A stretch of 64,000 nucleotides of DNA, taken from the NCBI RefSeq assembly GCF_000428485.1, contig NZ_AUAA01000020.1, forward strand, positions 1 to 64,000, in the 5' to 3' direction. Origin of the DNA: Epilithonimonas tenax DSM 16811 (lineage in GTDB: Bacteria; Bacteroidota; Bacteroidia; Flavobacteriales; Weeksellaceae). The notes below the pieces were generated by a model. The model was given only the letters and a program-made list of their open reading frames with translations, did not search any database and was not told where the DNA came from. Positions within the stretch are counted from its first letter, which is position 1; each line of letters opens with the position of its first letter. A program made the translations under genes and the position numbers. Positions 16,270-25,891 of the stretch are shown here, one piece after another.

Positions 16270-17334
16270 ATGAGAAAGTTATTAGTGATTGGTTTTGTGA
16301 GTGTTTTAGGCTTGGTGAAAGCGCAAACCTGGAAAACGGAAGACCAGTACATCCAGAAATTTGCACCGTACGCGGTAGAAGAAATGGAAAAATACAAAAT
16401 CCCGGCAAGCATCACTTTGGCGCAGGGGCTTTTGGAAACAGGAGGCGGACAAAGCCGATTGGCACAGTTGGGAAAAAACCATTTCGGGATCAAATGTAAG
16501 GAAGACTGGACCGGCAAAACCATGAGCCATACGGATGATGCACCAAACGAATGTTTTCGTGTGTACGAAGATCCTAAGCAGTCTTACGAAGACCACTCGG
16601 TGTTTTTGGCGACCAGAAAGTATTACACCAAACTCTTTGACCTGAATCCGAAAGATTACAAAGCTTGGGCGCACGGCCTGAAAAAAGCAGGTTACGCTAC
16701 CAATCCTAGATATGCATATATTTTAATTGATAAGATCGAGCGTTATAAGCTGTATGAATTCGATAATACGAGCAAAGATGAGGTCTATTATGCGATCCTG
16801 AAATTGTATCCGTCTCTCAACAATGATGCGGTTTTTATGGCTCAGCTAAGTCAGGAAAAGCAAAATGATAGAGTGACGCCGCCAACTATTAAAGTGGATT
16901 ATACGCAGGGTTCTTATGCGAATCAACAATCGAAAGTTTCTGATATTGTAGATTCCAAAACAAGAGCAGCGCTTCTTAAAAATATCCTGGTGAAGAATCA
17001 TCCGAATGATGGACTGAAATTTTTCGTAATGCCTGTAGATGCAGATGTTTCCGAAATTTCTAAAAAATTCGGGATCAGCGAAAAACGCCTGATGAAGTAC
17101 AATGAGCTGGAAAGTTCTAAGTTGGCGAAAAATGATATTGTTTTCTTAGAAAGTAAAAATTCATCCGGAAACAAACAAACGTACAAAGCCGGAACTGGTG
17201 AAACGATGCACGATATTGCTCAGAAATTTGGGATCAAACTGAAAAAATTATATTCGAAAAACAGAATGGATGAAGGACAAGAACCAAGATCCGGGCAACT
17301 GATCTATCTGCAAAGTAAAAAACCGAGAAACTAA
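16270..17334 (+). CDS. Secreted glucosaminidase-domain peptidoglycan hydrolase with two LysM domains
   Basis: A 354-residue exported protein. Residues 1-19 are a signal peptide ending V-K-A-Q. Residues 30-175 form a mannosyl-glycoprotein endo-beta-N-acetylglucosaminidase-like (FlgJ-type) domain; E56 in A-Q-G-L-L-E-T-G-G-G-Q-S is the catalytic Glu, followed by K-N-H-F-G-I-K. Two LysM-like repeats cover about 250-300 and 305-350 and should bind peptidoglycan glycan chains. The enzyme would cut the cell-wall sugar backbone during growth or division. It starts after a family A repeat and is 72 bases ahead of hemL in the same direction. Confidence 0.92.
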   Translation: MRKLLVIGFVSVLGLVKAQTWKTEDQYIQKFAPYAVEEMEKYKIPASITLAQGLLETGGGQSRLAQLGKNHFGIKCKEDWTGKTMSHTDDAPNECFRVYEDPKQSYEDHSVFLATRKYYTKLFDLNPKDYKAWAHGLKKAGYATNPRYAYILIDKIERYKLYEFDNTSKDEVYYAILKLYPSLNNDAVFMAQLSQEKQNDRVTPPTIKVDYTQGSYANQQSKVSDIVDSKTRAALLKNILVKNHPNDGLKFFVMPVDADVSEISKKFGISEKRLMKYNELESSKLAKNDIVFLESKNSSGNKQTYKAGTGETMHDIAQKFGIKLKKLYSKNRMDEGQEPRSGQLIYLQSKKPRN

Positions 17335-17406
17335 ATAGAAATTCGACTTTAGATGTCAGAAATGAGATGTAAAACTGACAACTATCAACCAAAAACTTTC
17401 AACAAA

Positions 17407-18687
17407 ATGTTATACCAAAGAAGTTCAGCGCTTTTTGAAGAAGCGTACAAATATATTCCAGGCGGCGTGAATTCGCCAGTTCGTGCCTTCAAATCTGTGG
17501 GCGGTGTTCCACTTTTTATGAAGTCTGCGAAAGGCGCTTATCTTACAGACGAAGACGACAGCACTTATATCGATTACATCAATTCCTGGGGACCTGCGAT
17601 TTTGGGTCACACGCATCCTGAAGTTTTGGAAGCCTTGAAACTGCAGGCTGAGAAAGGGTTCTCCTTTGGAGCGCCAACAGAACTGGAAACCGAGATTGCG
17701 AAATACATTGTGGAAAATGTCCCGAATATAGACCAGGTCAGAATGGTCTCTTCCGGAACCGAAGCCTGTATGAGCGCAGTACGATTGGCCAGAGGTTATA
17801 CAAATAGAGAAAAGATTATCAAATTCGAAGGTTGTTATCACGGGCATTCGGATTCATTTTTGATTCAGGCGGGAAGTGGAATGGCAACTTTTGGAAGCCC
17901 GAATTCTCCTGGCGTCACGCAAGGTACAGCGAAAGATACATTGCTGGCCGAATATAATAATTTCGAACAAGTAGAAGATCTTTTTAAAAATAATCCAGGT
18001 GAAATTGCGGCCATCATCGTAGAACCAATTGCCGGAAATATGGGTTGCATCTTGCCAGAAAATCAATTCCTGCAAAACCTTAGAAAAATTTGCGATGCGA
18101 ACGGAACTGTTTTGATCTTTGATGAGGTGATGACGGGTTTCCGATTGGCTTTTGGCGGTGCTCAGGAAGCATTGAATGTAAAAGCCGATCTGGTGACTTT
18201 CGGAAAAGTGATAGGCGGCGGATTGCCGGTAGGTGCTTTTGCGGGACCTAATGAGATTATGAATTGTCTCTCACCAAGAGGAAACGTTTATCAGGCAGGA
18301 ACTTTGAGCGGAAATCCATTAGCAATGAGAGCTGGACTCAAAACTTTGCAATTGATCAAACAGGATCCAGATTTCTATAAAAAATTAGATAAAACAACAG
18401 AAACCTTAGATTTCGAAATTGGTAAAATCCTGAATGAAAAAGGGATAAAACACAGGATCAATAGAAAAGGAAGTATGATGTCTATTTTCTTTGATGTAAC
18501 TTCTGCAAGCAATTTTACTGAAGTTAATAATTCCAATATTGGTTTGTTCAATAACCTGTTCCATCAGGTTTTGCAACAAGGGATCTATCTTCCGCCAAGT
18601 GGCTATGAGACTTGGTTTATCTCGTCAGCAATTGGGGATACAGAGATTGACAAAACGCTGGAAGCTTTTAGGAATTTTCAGTATTAA
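17407..18687 (+). CDS. hemL: Glutamate-1-semialdehyde 2,1-aminomutase
   Basis: A 426-residue PLP enzyme that converts glutamate-1-semialdehyde to 5-aminolevulinate in the C5 route of tetrapyrrole synthesis. K267 in [12 protein letters not shown] is the PLP lysine. The N-terminus S[20 protein letters not shown] is diagnostic. I choose the ATG at 17407 because it gives exactly the E. coli length of 426; the upstream ATG at 17353 adds 18 atypical residues. A strong terminator follows. The hemJ-like gene elsewhere in the window acts later in the same pathway. Confidence 0.96.
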   Translation: MLYQRSSALFEEAYKYIPGGVNSPVRAFKSVGGVPLFMKSAKGAYLTDEDDSTYIDYINSWGPAILGHTHPEVLEALKLQAEKGFSFGAPTELETEIAKYIVENVPNIDQVRMVSSGTEACMSAVRLARGYTNREKIIKFEGCYHGHSDSFLIQAGSGMATFGSPNSPGVTQGTAKDTLLAEYNNFEQVEDLFKNNPGEIAAIIVEPIAGNMGCILPENQFLQNLRKICDANGTVLIFDEVMTGFRLAFGGAQEALNVKADLVTFGKVIGGGLPVGAFAGPNEIMNCLSPRGNVYQAGTLSGNPLAMRAGLKTLQLIKQDPDFYKKLDKTTETLDFEIGKILNEKGIKHRINRKGSMMSIFFDVTSASNFTEVNNSNIGLFNNLFHQVLQQGIYLPPSGYETWFISSAIGDTEIDKTLEAFRNFQY

Positions 18688-18694
18688 CGATATC

Positions 18695-18732
18695 AAAAAC
18701 GGCTTCACAAAATATGTTAAGCCGTTTTTTTT
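18695..18732 (+). terminator. Rho-independent terminator after hemL
   Basis: AAAAACGGCTT at 18695-18705 pairs with AAGCCGTTTTT at 18719-18729, followed by more T's. Confidence 0.88.
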
Positions 18733-18775
18733 ATTTACCTTTTGAGGCTTGTTTATAAAACTTTTGAAGCAATAA

Positions 18776-19831
18776 TTACTTCACAGGTTTCGCTCTCAGG
18801 TACTGATGCGGATAGAAATTGTCTTCATTGTTTTCCCAAGCTGCCTGAACAGCAAAATAAGGATTTCTCAAAATCTCTCTTGCTACGAAAATAAGATCTG
18901 CCTTTCCACTTTCCAAAATGTCTTCTGCTTGCGCTGCTGTGGTAATAAGGCCAACTGCTGCGGTATCTATTTCGGCCATTTTTTTGACATCTTCTGCTAA
19001 TGGAACCTGATAACCAGGACTCAAAGGAATGATGACACCGTTGATATTGCCGCCGCTGGAAACGTCTATCAAATCTACATTTTTGGTTTTCAAAACTTTT
19101 GCAAGTTCTGCGCTGTCTTTGATGTCCCAACCATTTTCTGCATATTCTGTTCCGGAGATTCTGACGAAAAGTGCAACGTCTTCTGTGATTTCAGCATTCA
19201 CAGCGTCTACAATTTCCATTAAGAATCGCGCCCTGTTTTCAGGATTTCCACCGTATTCATCCGTTCTGGTGTTGGAAAGTGGTGAAAGGAATTGATGGAT
19301 CAGATAACCGTGTGCGCCGTGAATCTCTATGACATCAAAACCTGCTTCAACAGATCTTCTAGCTGCTTTTCGGAAATTTTCTACAAGTTCTTTAATTTCT
19401 TCGATAGTCAAGACATGCGGGATTCTTTCGGAATGATGGAAAGGAATCGGACTTGGGGCGATGGTTTCCCAGCCTTCTTCTATACTGATTTGTCGGTTTT
19501 CCCAAGTAGAGCCTTTTCTGCCAGCGTGAGCCAGCTGGATACCGATTTTGCTTTCTGAATTCTGGTGGACAAAATCTACTATTTTTTTCAAAGCCAAAGC
19601 TTGCTCGTCATTCCAGATGCCGAGACATTGGTTGGTGATCCTGCCGCGTGGTTCTACTGCGGTGGCTTCTGTGATGATTAATCCGGCGCCGCCCTGTGCA
19701 CGGCTGCCATAATGTACAAAATGGAAGTCATTTGCCAGACCGTCTTCCGCAGAGTACATACACATTGGCGACATTACGATTCGGTTTTTCAGTTCTATAT
19801 TTCTGAATGTGATGGGTGTGAAAAGTTTCAT
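18776..19831 (-). CDS. NADH:flavin oxidoreductase, Old Yellow Enzyme family (YqjM/NamA type)
   Basis: A 351-residue FMN TIM-barrel ene-reductase. C24 and Y26 in S-P-M-C-M-Y-S match the YqjM subgroup's substrate-site Cys and Tyr. H-F-V-H-Y-G-S-R-A-Q-G-G-A-G, L-A-H-A-G-R-K-G-S and the I-H-G-A-H-G-Y-L segment with its paired substrate-binding His residues are all present. It reduces activated C=C bonds with NAD(P)H; the physiological substrate is unknown. It converges on hemL and stands alone. Confidence 0.94.
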   Translation of the reverse strand: MKLFTPITFRNIELKNRIVMSPMCMYSAEDGLANDFHFVHYGSRAQGGAGLIITEATAVEPRGRITNQCLGIWNDEQALALKKIVDFVHQNSESKIGIQLAHAGRKGSTWENRQISIEEGWETIAPSPIPFHHSERIPHVLTIEEIKELVENFRKAARRSVEAGFDVIEIHGAHGYLIHQFLSPLSNTRTDEYGGNPENRARFLMEIVDAVNAEITEDVALFVRISGTEYAENGWDIKDSAELAKVLKTKNVDLIDVSSGGNINGVIIPLSPGYQVPLAEDVKKMAEIDTAAVGLITTAAQAEDILESGKADLIFVAREILRNPYFAVQAAWENNEDNFYPHQYLRAKPVK

Positions 19832-19947
19832 TTTTTTTTTGATGAATTTATAATAAGGTTGATGACTGGCTTTGTCTTTGTTGCATTAATTTTCTAATGA
19901 CAACAAACGTTGAAATGGTTGACCAATCTTGTTTTGATGTGGAATCC

Positions 19948-20050
19948 GCAGCCCGACTTGAACGGAGCTCTTTTCTTTTCCGTTGCCTGAGCGAAGTCGA
20001 AGGTGACGGAAAAGAAAAAGCGGGAGTGGAAGGCGGATAAGCTGCCCAAA
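19948..20050. repeat. Palindromic element, family B, full copy
   Basis: GCAGCCCGACTTGAACGGAGCTC at the left and GCGGGAGTGGAAGGCGGATAAGCTGCCCAAA at the right are the two arms; the middle has GGAAAAGAAAAGAGC-like pairing and a family E core (CCTGAGCGAAGTCGAAGG). It sits between the Old Yellow Enzyme and DUF1569 genes. Confidence 0.72.
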
Positions 20051-20083
20051 TCAGGCAAAGTAGTCTGGGGAAGTCTAGTGATT

Positions 20084-20539
20084 TTAAACCCCAAACTGAT
20101 TCAGGTGGTGATCCAGGTGTTTTGCCATCATATTATTCCATTCTTTGGCAGTCAGTTTTCCGAAGCTGAAACTTTCTTTGCCCTCAAAAGCATCTGCTCC
20201 CAACTGTTGTGTTTTCTGAATAAAACCAATGATGCGTTTGCGCTCGTCCTCGAAGTTTTTACTGTCTGTAATCACAAACATTGCTGCGGTAGGAAGATTT
20301 TGTTTGTAGGCAATCTCGTTTGTTACCTTTGGTTTTACAAAGTTCTTCAGAATCCATTTTGTGATAAAAGTGGGTTTCTTGTGTTTTTCTGATTCGTAGA
20401 TCAGTTCATAGGTCACGTTGCAGTGGGCAAGCATTTTGTCAACAGACATCAATCCCCATTTTGGAAAAGAGTCTTCCGTAAGTGCATTGATCCGCTTGAT
20501 GAAATGGCTTGTGTCGTTTTGGTCGAAAATATTCTTCAT
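20084..20539 (-). CDS. DUF1569 family protein (DinB-like fold)
   Basis: A 151-residue helical protein of the DUF1569 family, distantly related to DinB. The motif W-G-x-M-S-V-D-K-M-L-A-H-C near residue 28 and the C-terminal K-H-L-D-H-H-L-x-Q-F-G-V match the family; their His residues suggest a metal site. No function has been assigned. Its start lies three bases after the stop of a decayed upstream gene on the same strand, so it was once second in an operon. Confidence 0.85.
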   Translation of the reverse strand: MKNIFDQNDTSHFIKRINALTEDSFPKWGLMSVDKMLAHCNVTYELIYESEKHKKPTFITKWILKNFVKPKVTNEIAYKQNLPTAAMFVITDSKNFEDERKRIIGFIQKTQQLGADAFEGKESFSFGKLTAKEWNNMMAKHLDHHLNQFGV

Positions 20540-20542
20540 TTC

Positions 20543-20978
20543 TTAATTGGTGATTTTGTTTATTGGATTCAGATTTTCAATTAATAATTGGTTGCGTTTC
20601 TCGAGTTCGCTTTGTTCTCTTGCAAATCTGGTCTCGGTGTCCATTTGGTTGTTCGCTTCATAATTGTTCCAATCTTGAAGTGCGATATAATTGTCCGAAA
20701 AACTTGACTAAATTTCTTCACTCGGGACAAGGTCGCCGACTTTTTTGGACAGATTGACAGATTTTTCAAACGCTAGAATGCTTAGCAGTGTTCGTAATGA
20801 CTGACTTTTTTGATGTCATCCAAAGCGGTTAGGAATTCTTCTAATGTCCATGCGTGGTTCTCCTGTATTTTTTAGAAAATTCAGAAATTCCTTATGTCAG
20901 AATTCATTCAAAATAAAGGATTTTGAATGGTTTGATCAAATTTTTCCAATTTGTGAAAGAATAGTCCTTATTTTTCAT
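20543..20978 (-). pseudogene. Decayed gene upstream of the DUF1569 gene
   Basis: No single frame is open, but successive pieces read like one protein of about 145 codons. It begins at an ATG at 20978 (M-K-N-K-D-Y-S-F-T-N-W), has stops near 20906 and 20894, then W-T-L-E-E-F-L-T-A-L-D-D-I-K-K in another frame. Adding one A to the six-A tract near 20805 would join this to S-L-R-T-L-L-S-I-L-A-F-E-K-S-V-N-L-S. An in-frame TAG near 20709 is followed by F-S-D-N-Y-I-A-L-Q-D-W-N and an open run to the TAA at 20543. I do not recognise the family. The reading is by eye and could be overinterpreted at its 5' part. Confidence 0.45.
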
Positions 20979-21039
20979 CTATTTGTAAGGCGTGAGCGGT
21001 TAGACGTCGACCCGCAGATGTTATTTTTTTGGCTCAGAA

Positions 21040-21070
21040 TTGCTTTTTCACCTCAGATAGTTTAACTTTG
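21040..21070 (+). promoter_or_regulatory. pyrG promoter
   Basis: TAACTTTG at 21063-21070 matches TAnnTTTG exactly, with TTG at 21040-21042 giving a 20-base spacer. The start codon follows 15 bases later. One of the best promoter matches in the window. Confidence 0.6.
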
Positions 21071-21085
21071 CACAAACCTAATCTA

Positions 21086-22696
21086 ATGAGTAAAAAAGAA
21101 ACGAAATACATCTTTGTGACAGGAGGTGTGACATCGTCACTGGGTAAAGGAATAGTCTCCGCTTCTTTGGGACTTTTATTAAAATCGAGAGGTTTTAAAG
21201 TGACTATCCAAAAACTTGACCCTTATATCAATATCGATCCGGGAACACTTAATCCTTATGAACACGGCGAATGTTATGTGACCGAAGACGGCGCAGAGAC
21301 AGATCTTGATCTTGGACATTACGAGCGATTCCTAGACAGTCCAACTTCCCAAAACAACAACGTAACAACAGGTAAGATCTACCAAACCGTTATCGAAAAA
21401 GAACGTAAAGGTGATTTTCTGGGAAAAACCGTTCAGGTCATTCCTCACATTACCAATGAGATCAAACGCAGGATCAAGATGCTTTCCAAAAAGGATTATG
21501 ACATCATCATCACAGAGATCGGCGGAACCGTGGGTGATATAGAGTCTCTTCCTTACATAGAAAGTGTTCGCCAGTTGCAGTGGGAATTAGGTAAGAACAA
21601 TTCGATGGTGATCCATTTGACATTGTTGCCTTATTTGGCTTCAAGTGGAGAGTTGAAAACAAAACCTTCCCAACATTCCGTTCGTCAATTAATGGAAAGT
21701 GGCATCCAGGCAGACGTTTTGGTTTGCAGAACAGAGCACACCATTCCAAAAGAGCAGAAAGCAAAACTGGCGCAATTTTGTAACGTCGGCTTAGGAAACG
21801 TGATCGAGTGTATCGATATGGATACGATCTACGAAGTGCCATTGTATCTTCAGAAACAAAATTTCGACGAGGTTGTTTTAAATGAGTTAAATCTTCCTGT
21901 GGGAAAAGAACCCAACCTGAAAGACTGGAAAACCTTCCTTAAGAAATATAAAAACCCAAAAAAAACCGTCGAAATTGCGTTGGTTGGAAAATATGTTTCT
22001 CTTCAGGATTCTTACAAATCGATTGCCGAAGCCTTTATTCACGCAGGATCCGATATGGAAACCGAAGTCAAGATCAAATGGGTTTACAGTGGTGATATCG
22101 AGCAAGAAGGTGCTGAACAATTATTATCTGGCGTAGACGGAATCCTCATTGCACCAGGTTTTGGAGACAGAGGAATCGAAGGTAAAATTCAAGCAGCCAA
22201 ATATGCAAGAGAGAACAAAGTTCCATTGTTGGGAATTTGTCTGGGAATGCAAATTATGACCATAGAATTCGCTAGAAATGTCTTGGAACTCAGCAAAGCC
22301 AATAGTATGGAATTCGATACTTCCACGCCAGATCCAGTGATTTCTTTGATGGAAGAACAGAAAAATGTAGTGGATAAAGGTGGAACGATGCGTCTTGGCG
22401 CTTGGAAATGTACATTGAAAACTGGTTCCAAATTGGCAGAAATCTACGGTGCAAAAACCATCTCGGAACGTCACCGTCACAGATACGAGTTCAACAGTGA
22501 TTACAAAAAAGATTTTGAGGAAAAAGGATTGGTGCCAACAGGCTTCAATCCGGAAACAGAATTGGTTGAGACTTTGGAAATGAAAGATCATCCATTTTAT
22601 ATTGGAGTCCAGTATCACCCGGAATATAAAAGTACGGTGGCGACGCCGCATCCTTTGTTCAAAGCGTTTATCAGCGCCGCAGTAAAAGGAAAATAA
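21086..22696 (+). CDS. pyrG: CTP synthase
   Basis: A 536-residue enzyme that makes CTP from UTP, ATP and glutamine. The synthetase domain starts T-K-Y-I-F-V-T-G-G-V-T-S-S-L-G-K-G with the P-loop-like nucleotide site. The C-terminal class I glutaminase has its nucleophile at C385 in G-I-C-L-G-M-Q, and the His-Glu pair in Y-H-P-E near the end. I start at 21086 (M-S-K-K-E-T-K) rather than 21029, because the promoter lies between them. Followed by a terminator. Confidence 0.97.
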   Translation: MSKKETKYIFVTGGVTSSLGKGIVSASLGLLLKSRGFKVTIQKLDPYINIDPGTLNPYEHGECYVTEDGAETDLDLGHYERFLDSPTSQNNNVTTGKIYQTVIEKERKGDFLGKTVQVIPHITNEIKRRIKMLSKKDYDIIITEIGGTVGDIESLPYIESVRQLQWELGKNNSMVIHLTLLPYLASSGELKTKPSQHSVRQLMESGIQADVLVCRTEHTIPKEQKAKLAQFCNVGLGNVIECIDMDTIYEVPLYLQKQNFDEVVLNELNLPVGKEPNLKDWKTFLKKYKNPKKTVEIALVGKYVSLQDSYKSIAEAFIHAGSDMETEVKIKWVYSGDIEQEGAEQLLSGVDGILIAPGFGDRGIEGKIQAAKYARENKVPLLGICLGMQIMTIEFARNVLELSKANSMEFDTSTPDPVISLMEEQKNVVDKGGTMRLGAWKCTLKTGSKLAEIYGAKTISERHRHRYEFNSDYKKDFEEKGLVPTGFNPETELVETLEMKDHPFYIGVQYHPEYKSTVATPHPLFKAFISAAVKGK

Positions 22697-22714
22697 TACT
22701 TTTTTAATAAAAAT

Positions 22715-22752
22715 AAAACAGCTGTGAATTAATTTTCGCAGCTGTTTTTTTA
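22715..22752. terminator. Terminator between convergent pyrG and GLPGLI genes
   Basis: AAAACAGCTG at 22715-22724 pairs with CAGCTGTTTT at 22739-22748, with further T's after. The leading A's allow use from the other strand. Confidence 0.82.
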
Positions 22753-22753
22753 A

Positions 22754-23572
22754 TTATTTGTAAATAATTTTTTCGTTCAATTCTATCGGATTATTTAATT
22801 GCCTGATTTGTTTTTGAAGTTGCTTTTCATAATCCCGATAATCATTAGCAGTAAACTTTTCCCCGGATTCTTTTGTAATAAAAGCAGTACCGTTTTTGTA
22901 TTCAGCAAGCGGATTGTTATAGTAATTTACCTGAACTTTTCCCCAGTCTTTTTCTTTAATATTAATTATCGAATTTCCAAATAAGTCCTTTATGATTTGT
23001 TCGGAATTAAGTTCGGATTCGTATTTTTTGTTTTGAATAAAGGCAAAATGGTAATTGTATTTATCATCCGAAATATCGAGAATCAGTCCTGGCAAACCGT
23101 AGAATACATAAGGTCCATATGGAAAAGGAATGTCCGGTGAAAACCAAGCAGTCCAATTTCTTCCGCCATATTCTGCAGTTGCTTTCGTGACTTCAAAATT
23201 GCCAATTTTCTTCTTTTCATTAGAAATTAACCAGTTTATTTTCCGTTTGCTATTGATCTGATAACAAGCCATAGAAAGAACATAAAGAAGGTCAAAACTG
23301 TTGTCGTTTTTGTTATATTTAATAACTTGTGTGAAATCAGGATCAGCAAATTCCATAGTGTCCTTATGAATTTTATTAATAGAATCTGTTACGAGATAAG
23401 AATTGCTGAGAAAAATATTCGAATCCTTATTTACTTCCAAAACCACAACATCTTTTGCAGGATAAGCTCCTAAAGCATCTCTTTTAAAATGGACTTCATA
23501 AAAAAAACGATGTGTTTTTTGACTGTAAAATAGTCCGCTAATTAGGAATAATAGTAAAGTGATGTTTTTCAT
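22754..23572 (-). CDS. GLPGLI family protein
   Basis: A 272-residue exported protein with a signal peptide (about residues 1-17). The family-naming motif G-L-P-G-L-I appears in F-Y-G-L-P-G-L-I-L-D-I, preceded by W-F-S-P-D-I-P-F-P-Y-G-P. The family is restricted to Bacteroidetes and has no known function; members are often near TonB-dependent receptors, but none is seen here. It stands alone between yidC and pyrG. Confidence 0.9.
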   Translation of the reverse strand: MKNITLLLFLISGLFYSQKTHRFFYEVHFKRDALGAYPAKDVVVLEVNKDSNIFLSNSYLVTDSINKIHKDTMEFADPDFTQVIKYNKNDNSFDLLYVLSMACYQINSKRKINWLISNEKKKIGNFEVTKATAEYGGRNWTAWFSPDIPFPYGPYVFYGLPGLILDISDDKYNYHFAFIQNKKYESELNSEQIIKDLFGNSIINIKEKDWGKVQVNYYNNPLAEYKNGTAFITKESGEKFTANDYRDYEKQLQKQIRQLNNPIELNEKIIYK

Positions 23573-23716
23573 TGAGTTCTTTTAATGGTTAGTTTTTTTT
23601 ATGATTAAGATTCTAATTTAAATAAAATAAATCAGTTTATCATTTTAATAATGAAAGATCACAAAAGTAATTCCGTTCCTTAACCGTCTTTATAACAGAA
23701 TCTGAAAAATAAATCC

Positions 23717-23724
23717 TATTTTTG
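23717..23724 (+). promoter_or_regulatory. -7 promoter element upstream of yidC
   Basis: TATTTTTG matches TAnnTTTG. It lies about 100 bases before the yidC ATG, with a family E repeat in the resulting leader. Confidence 0.4.
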
Positions 23725-23758
23725 CAGACCAAAATGATGTAGATTTTGAATTGATGAA

Positions 23759-23788
23759 ATGTCATCCTGAGCGGAGTCGAAGGATCAC
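23759..23788. repeat. Family E repeat fragment
   Basis: Contains GTCATCCTGAGCGGAGTCGA followed by AGGATCAC. It lies in the probable yidC leader. Confidence 0.55.
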
Positions 23789-23827
23789 ATCAAACTTCAG
23801 ATCTTAAACTTTAAACTAAATTCTATA

Positions 23828-25609
23828 ATGCAGCAAAACAACGGATTAGATAAAAGCCAGCTCATTAGCTTCGGTGTTTTTTCTATGATTCTTATCGGTT
23901 TTATGTTTTACTTCCAAAACAGAAACGCACAGGCCGAACAGGAAAAACTGGCAGTTGATGCCAAAAAAACAGAACAGACAACCAAAGCAAAACCGGTTGC
24001 GACCAATCTGAACGCAGCAACGGTTACGCCGGCATCAGTTCAGAAAGTTAATCTTCAGAATGATGAGCTATCGCTTGAATTCTCCAGCATTGGCGGACAG
24101 TTGAGTTCTGTAAAACTGAATAAATATGAAGCATTTGGCGGAAAACCGTTGTATCTTTTCAATAACAACAATGCAAGCTATGGTTTCCAGTTCAAAGACA
24201 AAACCAACAAGGTTTTCAATACCAAAGATTTGGTATTTGTACCCACGGTGGCGGGCAATTCAGTCACCTTAAGTTCAAAAATAGGAACGGCCGTGATCCA
24301 GTTTGTTTATACACTCAAAGCAAAATACACGGTAGATTTCCAGGTGAAAACACAAGGTTTGGCTACATTGGTAAACGATGGCAAAGCCGATTTTGTTTGG
24401 GATTACACGGTGAAAGGTGCAGAAAAAGGAAGATCGCAGGAGGAGACTCACACAGAGTTTGCCTACTCTTTCAACAATTATAAAGACTACGATTACGACG
24501 CGCGTTCTGAGATGGACGAGCCGGACGAAACCCTTAACTGGATTGGTGTAAAACAGCAGTTTTTCTCAGCCGTGATTGAGGCCAAGAACGGATTTACAAA
24601 ATCAAAAGGAAGTCAGGAAGCTATTGCGGAAGGCGATTTTCTTAAGAAATTCAATTTTGACGGTCAGGTGAACCTTGCCGGAAATGAGTTGAATCAGGAA
24701 TTCACTTGGTATTTTATGCCGTTGGATATGGATTTGCTGAAATCTTATGACAAAAACTTCGACGAGATTCTTCCATTAGGCTGGTCTTTCATCGGATCGC
24801 TGAACCGTCACGTGTTTATGCCGATGTACAATTTGCTTTCCGGCTGGGGCATCGCTGCAGGTTGGGCAATTTTCTGGATGACAATTATTATCAAATTGAT
24901 CTTATCACCGGTGATGTTCAAACAGCACAAACTAAGTGCAATGATGAAGGTAATCCGTCCGGAAATCGATGAGGTGAATGCCAAATTCAAGGATGCAGAT
25001 CCAATGAAAAAACAGCAGGAAACAATGGCCGTTTACAGAAAAGCCGGCGTGAATCAAATGGCAGGTTGTTTGCCGGCATTGGTTCAGATCCCATTGTTCT
25101 ATGCACTATTCCGATTCTTCCCGAATATGATAGACCTTCGTGGCAAGAGCTTCTGGTTCGCACCGGATCTGACGGCTTACGATGATGTAATCAAATTTGG
25201 TTTCAACGTACCGTTACTGGGCGAGCATTTGAGTATTTTCGCTTTGGCCTGTACCGTGGTGATCCTGATCTATACCGTAATGACTTCCGGAAATATCCAA
25301 CAACCACAGCAGGAAGGGATGCCGAATATGAAAGTGTTGATGTACATCTTCCCAATCACATTCCTGTTCTTCCTAAACAGCTCAGCTTCTGGTCTGTCTT
25401 GGTATTATTTTGTTTCCAATGCGATTAATATCGTGATTATTTTGGTCATCAAATATTTTATCCTGGATGAGAAAAAGATCCACGCACAGATCCAAGCCAA
25501 CAAACAGAAGGAACCGAAGAAAGAAGGTAAATTCCAACAGAGAATGAGAGAGATGATGGAGAAAGCGCAGGAACAACAGAAAGTGCAGCAATCCAACAAA
25601 AAGAAATAA
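23828..25609 (+). CDS. yidC: Membrane protein insertase YidC
   Basis: A 593-residue inner-membrane insertase. An N-terminal helix (about residues 12-28) is followed by a large periplasmic domain with the V-N-L-Q-N-D-E-L-S-L-E-F-S-S-I-G-G-Q-L-S pattern, then five C-terminal helices from about residue 330. Conserved stretches include M-K-V-I-R-P-E-I-D-E-V-N-x-K-F-K-D and A-G-V-N-x-M-A-G-C-L-P-A-L-V-Q-I-P. It folds and inserts membrane proteins alone or with SecYEG. The C-terminus is long and basic (K and Q rich), as in other Bacteroidetes, possibly for ribosome contact. Monocistronic, ending in a perfect terminator. Confidence 0.97.
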   Translation: MQQNNGLDKSQLISFGVFSMILIGFMFYFQNRNAQAEQEKLAVDAKKTEQTTKAKPVATNLNAATVTPASVQKVNLQNDELSLEFSSIGGQLSSVKLNKYEAFGGKPLYLFNNNNASYGFQFKDKTNKVFNTKDLVFVPTVAGNSVTLSSKIGTAVIQFVYTLKAKYTVDFQVKTQGLATLVNDGKADFVWDYTVKGAEKGRSQEETHTEFAYSFNNYKDYDYDARSEMDEPDETLNWIGVKQQFFSAVIEAKNGFTKSKGSQEAIAEGDFLKKFNFDGQVNLAGNELNQEFTWYFMPLDMDLLKSYDKNFDEILPLGWSFIGSLNRHVFMPMYNLLSGWGIAAGWAIFWMTIIIKLILSPVMFKQHKLSAMMKVIRPEIDEVNAKFKDADPMKKQQETMAVYRKAGVNQMAGCLPALVQIPLFYALFRFFPNMIDLRGKSFWFAPDLTAYDDVIKFGFNVPLLGEHLSIFALACTVVILIYTVMTSGNIQQPQQEGMPNMKVLMYIFPITFLFFLNSSASGLSWYYFVSNAINIVIILVIKYFILDEKKIHAQIQANKQKEPKKEGKFQQRMREMMEKAQEQQKVQQSNKKK

Positions 25610-25615
25610 TTTTTG

Positions 25616-25644
25616 AAAGCGGTAATTTTTTACCGCTTTTTTTT
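25616..25644 (+). terminator. Rho-independent terminator after yidC
   Basis: Perfect 10-base stem AAAGCGGTAA / TTACCGCTTT with a TTTT loop and a following T-run. Confidence 0.92.
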
Positions 25645-25720
25645 ATGGAATTTACTTAAATATTGAAAGTTTTTTAGGAGCTTATTGACTACGTCGAACA
25701 GTTACTTAATATTTTTATTT

Positions 25721-25827
25721 GGAGCTGCTTCCCGCTGTCCACTATATCTTTTTTGGCTTCGAAGTTTGATCACCAAAACAAATTTCTGCAAGCCAAAAAA
25801 GGATGCCGTTCCCATCGGGGCTAGGCG
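25721..25827. repeat. Palindromic element, family A, copy 3
   Basis: Left arm GGAGCTGCTTCCCGCTGTCC with ATATCTTTTTTGGC; right arm GCCAAAAAAGGATGCCG with CCCATCGGGGCTAGGCG. The inner GCTTGCAG/TTTCTGCAAGCC-like parts also pair. An 89-codon minus-strand frame running through it is an artefact of the repeat. Confidence 0.78.
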
Positions 25828-25891
25828 TTTCGTTATCCAAATGTTACTTATCTTATAAATGTACTTTTGATTCTTTGCTGAGTTTGAAGTT

